From: Sipunculus nudus
Taxonomy: Eukaryota > Annelida > Sipuncula > Golfingiida > Sipunculidae
Direction of reading: 5' to 3'
Assembly: GCA_026874595.1 (NCBI GenBank)
Contig: CM049315.1
Location: 13,452,664-13,516,663, forward strand
DNA length: 64,000 bases
In this document: positions 59,626-64,000 of the stretch, piece by piece
Layout of the letters: each line of letters starts with the position of its first letter
How positions within the stretch are numbered: position 1 is the stretch's first letter
Notes under the pieces: model-generated
The model's database searches: none
What the model was told of the DNA's origin: nothing
Seen by the model: only the letters and a program-made list of their open reading frames with translations
Position numbers and translations under genes: made by a program

Positions 59626-59915
59626 GCGGGAAGGGAAAAAAGAATCACTACTTACAATTCAGTTGGCAAACCCGACTGTACAAACCAAAACAGTGGACGA
59701 ATCGCGCAGAGCATGATAACACGTCCATCATGGCGGACGCCAGAAGAAAAAAGTGATTACAGGAAACGGAAGTGTGACCTAGATACACGAGGCAGGTTTG
59801 GGCGATAATAGGCCCAATAAGGGAAAATTTTCGGGTGGCTTACTCTGGCGTATAAACTTTAACAGAGAAAATTCTCATTAATACAGAAACAACTCACAAT
59901 TATGTTTACGTAATA

Positions 59916-60165
59916 AAACACAGCTGTTAATACATCAAAACACAGCTGTAAATACACTGTAATACAGCTGTACATACAACATAACACAGCTGTTAATACA
60001 CTGTAATACAGCTGTACATACAACATAACACAGCTCTATATACACCAAAACAGAGCTGTAAGTACAACAAAACACAGCTGTAAATACACCAAAAACAGCA
60101 AAAAAACATGTAAATACACCGAAACAGCTTTAAATTAATCAAAACACAGCTGTACAGAAAAAAGT
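59916..60165 (-). repeat. 22-bp splice-acceptor minisatellite, second block
   Basis: About 11 units as at 57368, with variants TGTTAATAC and TGTACATAC. It is the continuation of the same array beyond the DIRS-like insertion. Confidence 0.88.
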
Positions 60166-60689
60166 CACTTATAGGTAATGAAACTTAGCTGACTGTCATG
60201 ACATTATAGTCTAACATTCACAACTGTTAGTGATTTTACAGGAGGACCAGAAAACACATTACATATATAATTCCTCAGATTATACAATGAAATGACTTGT
60301 ACCTTTTTTACTTAAAATGGACTGGTTATGGTGTAATGCTTTTAACCGCAGTTGTAATGTGCTGATTGGGCCAATTTTGTTCAAATTTTCCAAGATGACT
60401 TGTGTTTATGAGAGAATGAGTTACATTTTGAGGGCCAGTTGTAATTAAAGTTTAGTCTCTTTGCATATTCTGAAGAGTTTTGACTTCCAATGTGCTCACA
60501 TTTGTGCTATCACTGCTTAGCTCACAAAAATGTAGGTCACTGTGACCTAATTTATGGTGATTTCTCAAGGACCTTTCTAAATCTCGAGCAAGAACTTTCC
60601 AGATCTAATGTTAATGATCTGTGCCGTGCTAAAAGATGATGGTTGTTCAGTCAGTCAGGCAGAAAAATAACAAACAAAGACTTCATAGC
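60166..60689 (+). other. Intronic sequence with a decayed F1-like 3' end
   Basis: From about 60500, 'aggtcactgtgacctaattt' and 'cttctagatctaatgttaatgat'-like segments lead to CATAGCTGAGCTAATAA (60680-60697), a probable old F1 3' end. Confidence 0.4.
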
Positions 60690-60930
60690 TGAGCTAATAA
60701 AACAGCTATAATTACACAACCATTGGTGTAAATGCAAAGTATAAAGAGATACAGCTGTGAAAAACACCACAGCTGTGAATATATCAAGAAAGCTTTAAAC
60801 ATATTAGAACACAGCAGTAAGTACACCATAACAGTGATAAATACACAAAAACGCAGCTGTAACATTGAATATACACAAAACTTCTACAAACATACAAATA
60901 CACACCTGTAAATATGCTGAAAATATTGCT
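60690..60930 (-). repeat. 22-bp splice-acceptor minisatellite, distal decayed block
   Basis: About nine degenerate units such as ACAGCTGTGAATATATC and ACAGCTATAATTACACA. They are 3.3-3.6 kb upstream of the exon. Confidence 0.7.
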
Positions 60931-61518
60931 ATAAATATAGATTAATTTTTTTTTTAATTTTGAATCTATAAGCTAAGGAGAAACTTCTATGAACTTTAAT
61001 TTCCATATTCCTATAAAGAAGGCTCCCTCTAAGCTTCCCTCCAAGAGACATTGCTCTAGCTGGCCGCTCTGCCAGCTATTCTATGAACCAAGAACAAGGA
61101 AACTTAATCTATCAAATGACTGTTGTACATGCCCTGTAAGCACTTAGCAAAACATATCCGAGTTTTATTTTTCAGATCAACCATCTTGCAACACTAGAAC
61201 ATCATCACAATTCTGACTAATCATATGAAACCTATCCAGTTCCAGTGCATGTGTTCTATTTCATACATCTTGTGAACTGTTTTGACTTCTGTGTACTGCT
61301 TAATTTTGCTATGCTGGATTTGTTTGGTCATTATGATTTCAGCCCAGTCACATGCAGGCTTGTTCATTTTTCATAAAATAGCTGGCAGAACAGCCTGATG
61401 GAGTAGCATCTCTAAAGAGAATAGCTTAGCAAGAGATTTGCTTATAATTTCAGAAATTGTGTTTTTAAAACTTTAATACTAATGATGAATGAAAGATATA
61501 TATATATGTATAACTGAC
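60931..61518 (-). other. Intronic sequence downstream of TRAP1 exon 61519-61681
   Basis: Unique; short ATATATAT tract near the donor (61497-61508). Confidence 0.55.
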
Positions 61519-61681
61519 ATGGTCTATATTCTGGGACGTAGAACAAAGCTCTGATGTTGATGGGTGCGTCTGCCTTGTAGTGTAGTGAATATCTTGGCTT
61601 ATCGTAAGCATTTGCGATGTAACGGTAAAACTCCTCATGCATGTCTGCTGTGATGTCTCTTGTTTCCATCATCCACAAAGC
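61519..61681 (-). CDS. TRAP1: TRAP1 exon, start of middle domain
   Basis: This is the first TRAP1 exon in the window in transcription order (163 bp). It starts in phase 0 after a TTTCAG acceptor and ends in phase 1 at a GTCAGT donor. It reads from ALWMMETRD through [20 protein letters not shown] to [14 protein letters not shown]. The block HEEFYRY...HYK.DAP.NIR..FYVP is the diagnostic start of the HSP90 middle domain and is closer to TRAP1 than to cytosolic HSP90. The split codon joins to the next exon to give PSVFDLS. The upstream exon should end near the segment before the tryptophan-methionine motif and is not in the window. Direct sequence reading plus family knowledge. Confidence 0.95.
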
Positions 61682-61849
61682 CTGAAATGATAAAGAAGAT
61701 GTCAGTTATTTGAGTAAACATGATATATTCCAAGATCAAAATAATATCAATATATTAAAATTTTGAGTATTCAGCACTGATATTTAAGCTTATGGGGTTA
61801 TGTCTTGTTTTTTTTAAGAAAATCAATATCTAGGAATCAGTATTATCAC

Positions 61850-62212
61850 CATTGTGACCATGGAAAATGAGTCAAGGTCACCCATGTTCAAACATGGCCT
61901 AGCCCTTGATAAGGTGCATCACTGCTGCATGTTTGGTGACTGTAACTCAAATTCTTTTTGAGTTACTTCATTAACATCATTTAAGCATTATCACAGCTGT
62001 GACCTTGAAAAATGTGTCAAGGTTATCCATGTTCACACTTGACCAAGCTCATGATAGGGTGCATCAAAAGTTCAAGTTTGGTGACTGTACCTATAATTCT
62101 TCTTGAGTTATCGTGTTAACAAATTTGTGACAGATGGACGGAAGGACGGACAGACGCCCACCATTTCTATGTCCCCCGCCAATGGCTCCTTCTGCAACGG
62201 CTGGGACAATGA
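61850..62212 (+). mobile_element. F5 element, 3' part
   Basis: Two units with 'gtgaccttgaaaaatgtgtcaaggttatcc' style sequence, a GACGGAAGGACGGACAGACG tract, then TATGTCCCCCGCC ... GGCTGGGACAAT, a decayed hairpin. Same family as 16610-17262. Confidence 0.65.
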
Positions 62213-62219
62213 GGGATAA

Positions 62220-62345
62220 AAGCATACACTGCTCATAACCCCTTAAACTTTGATATAATGGTAGATGGTGGTAGATAGTTTGGCTATAGATATCAGCCCA
62301 ACACTTTGATATAATAATAGATAGCCTGGCTACAAATATCAGCCC
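62220..62345. repeat. Short tandem duplication of about 70 bp
   Basis: 'actttgatataat..tagatag.ttggctataga/caaatatcagccca' occurs twice in a row. Confidence 0.7.
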
Positions 62346-62423
62346 AATAGCAACTAATTTGCTGCTCGTTTGAAAAACACACTGATTTATGTTTCTGAAA
62401 TAATTTCAAAAGTTTTGCTAGTT

Positions 62424-63624
62424 TTTATGCCCCCGCCACAAAGTGGCCGGGGCATATAGTTTTACCCATGTCCGTCATTCCGTCCTTCCTTCCTTCCAAA
62501 ATCAAACAGTTGTACAGACTTTTTTTCGCAATACCTGCAGATATTGGCCTGATATTTAGTGTGTGGGCAGATATAGACCAGTTACAGATCGAGTTCGCGT
62601 TTCGTCCCGGTTGACCTACTTTTGGCCGTTTTACGGCTCCTTAACTTAGAAAATTTCATGAAAAATAGAAATATTCATGACAGATACACATGTACGGACT
62701 TTTTTTCGCAATGCCTGCAGATATTGGCCTGATTTTTCGTGTGTGGGCAGATATAGACCAGTTACAGATCGAGTTCGCGTTTGTCCCGGTTGACCTACTT
62801 TTGACCGTTTTACGGCTCCTGAACATAGAAAATTTCATGAAAAATATGAAATTTCATGACAAATACACATGTACGGACTTTTTTTGGCAATGCCTGCAGA
62901 TATTGGCCTGATTTTTGGTGTGTGGGCAGATATTGACCAGTTACAGAACAAGTTCGCGTTTCGTCCCAGTTGACCTACTTTTGATTGTTTTACGGCTCCT
63001 GAACATAGAAAATTTCATGTAAAATATAAATTTTCATGACAAATACACTTGTACAGACTTTTCTTCGCAATACCTGCAGATACTGGCCTGATTTTTGGTG
63101 TGTGGGCAGATAATGACCAGTTACAGATCGAGTTCTTGTTTTGTCCCAGTTGACCTACTTTTGACCATTTGACTGCTCCTGAACATAGAAAGTTTCATGA
63201 AAAATAGAAATTTTCATAACAAATGCATATGTACTGACTTATTTTCCTCAATGCCTGCAGATACCACCCTGATTTTTTATGTGTGGGCAGATAATGACAG
63301 TTACAGATCGAGTTTGCGTTTCGTCCCGGTTGACCTACTTTTGATTGTTTTACAGCTCCTAAACATAGAAAATTTCATGAAAGACAGAAATTTTTATGGA
63401 AAATGCACATGTATGGACTTTTTTTCACAAGGCCTGCATATACTGGCATGATTTTTGGTGTGTTGCCTGATAATGACCCGTTACAGATTGAGTTTGCATT
63501 TTGCCCTTGTTGACCTACTTTTGACCATACAACACCTCCTGAACTTAAAAAATTTTTCAAAATTTTACAAATGTTTCTAATTTGCCCCAGGCGGGGGCAT
63601 TCGTGTTGTTCCGACACATCTAGT
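62424..63624 (-). mobile_element. F6 Helentron/HINE-like element (minus orientation)
   Basis: On the minus strand it starts ACTAGATGTGTCGG at 63624, with a 15-nt hairpin-like segment and SIR ATGCCCCCGCC (63590-63600 on the plus strand). Six 180-bp core units follow (motif ATGCCTGCAGATATTGGCCT on the plus strand at about 62531, 62711, 62891, 63071, 63251, 63430). Then comes a GGACGGAATGACGGAC tract and the 31-nt 3' hairpin (62426-62456). The right arm GTGGCGGGGGCATA complements the SIR perfectly. The left arm TATGCCCCGGCCAC mismatches the right arm only at position 9. Confidence 0.83.
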
Positions 63625-64000
63625 TCTGTAAATGAAGAGGATAATTGGCCTGGAATGTAACCTGTAAGACATTTTATATACAGCATCATGTATCATATTG
63701 TGACAGAATTACTGCAATACGTATATCATGAGATAATATGCAGTTACAGCTTTGAATAAGCTGGTCACATTTACACTATAGTTCTTTGTTCTGTGATAGC
63801 AGCCAGGGTGCCAGTGGTTTTGTATAGCAGCTGATTACAGTAATATCAAGACTGACATTCAGGAAGGAACATGCCAGGTGTAGACCTGTAACACGCAATA
63901 AACACAAATCTTTCCAGCTGCACTTCACTAGAGACAGCTGTACATCTCACCAGCCATCTCACAAGGCCCTAAGAAATGATGACATATACAGAATTCTCTA
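63625..64000. other. Intronic sequence, no feature found
   Basis: Unique by eye. No upstream TRAP1 exon was found here. Confidence 0.55.

Larger units (their letters stand above)
57649..59909 (-). mobile_element. DIRS-like retroelement, internally deleted, with inverted terminal repeats
   Basis: Inverted repeats of about 165 bp: 57649-57815 and 59747-59909, sharing ATTAATGAGAATTTTCTCTG, TATACGCCAGAGTAAGCC and GGGCCTATTATCGCCCAAAC. The interior is GC-rich, unlike its surroundings. On the minus strand the order is gag-like zinc finger (59588-59620), reverse transcriptase remnants (58200-58600) and the start of RNase H (57890-57930), directly followed by the repeat. Inverted terminal repeats plus RT and no clear target duplication fit DIRS-type tyrosine-recombinase elements; the recombinase would be deleted. 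It splits the 22-bp minisatellite. Confidence 0.68.
1..64000 (-). other. TRAP1: TRAP1 gene body (partial, seven internal exons)
   Basis: The whole window lies inside one minus-strand gene. The seven exons total 900 bp (300 codons). The exon phases fit at every junction, every intron begins GT and ends AG, and the joined reading has no stop. The order matches animal TRAP1 (about 700 residues) from about residue 320 to 620. TRAP1 is the mitochondrial HSP90-family ATPase chaperone. The N-terminal ATPase domain and transit peptide should be encoded to the right of the window and the end of the C-terminal dimerisation domain to the left; neither was found here. Intron sizes in transcription order are about 4.1, 4.6, 36.5, 4.9, 0.8 and 7.7 kb. 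Nothing suggests a pseudogene. Confidence 0.93.

Noticed and set aside
63625-64000. Preceding TRAP1 exon at the right edge
   Set aside because: No acceptor/donor pair flanking a frame similar to the expected segment.

Overview
This is a eukaryotic, AT-rich, intron-dominated window. Its repeats suggest a mollusc, probably a bivalve: core-repeat elements that end in GACG-type microsatellites and a hairpin, tRNA-derived SINEs, hAT-like and DIRS-like elements. The species cannot be named from the sequence. One host gene is recognisable. Seven minus-strand exons encode about 300 consecutive residues of TRAP1, the mitochondrial HSP90. They cover the middle domain and the start of the C-terminal domain, and they join with consistent codon phases. 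The N-terminal exons lie beyond position 64000 and the last C-terminal exons lie to the left of position 1.

Reading the gene 5' to 3' (right to left), the exons are 61519-61681, 57263-57376, 52636-52705, 16017-16164, 10957-11084, 9962-10152 and 2213-2298. The intron between 52636 and 16164 is about 36.5 kb. It holds a dense nest of mobile elements (21.3-31.2 kb and 40-52.5 kb) and, between them, 31.4-38.6 kb of more GC-rich, repeat-poor DNA that looks like conserved non-coding or regulatory sequence.

The most interesting system is a set of non-autonomous elements of Helentron/HINE type (here called F1, F2, F3, F6, F7; decayed F4, F5, F9). Each has a 5' end with a short subterminal motif (SIR), tandem core repeats, a microsatellite, and a terminal 3' hairpin of 27-31 nt. 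In all five readable families the hairpin has outer pairs of 7-8 bp, then a defect at about position 9, then an inner stem. The 5' SIR is a perfect complement of the hairpin's right arm, through that defect. Two F3 copies differ by a matched change in SIR and right arm, which supports real end-to-end pairing. Insertion is without target duplication at A|A or A|AT, shown by empty sites elsewhere in the same window.

Other points: a 22-bp minisatellite that copies the 3' splice site of a TRAP1 exon and is split by a degenerate DIRS-like retroelement (57649-59909); a hAT-like element with an 8-bp target duplication that splits a 33-bp minisatellite and itself contains an F3 copy; and arrays rich in the nuclear-receptor DR1 motif TGACCTTTGACC.
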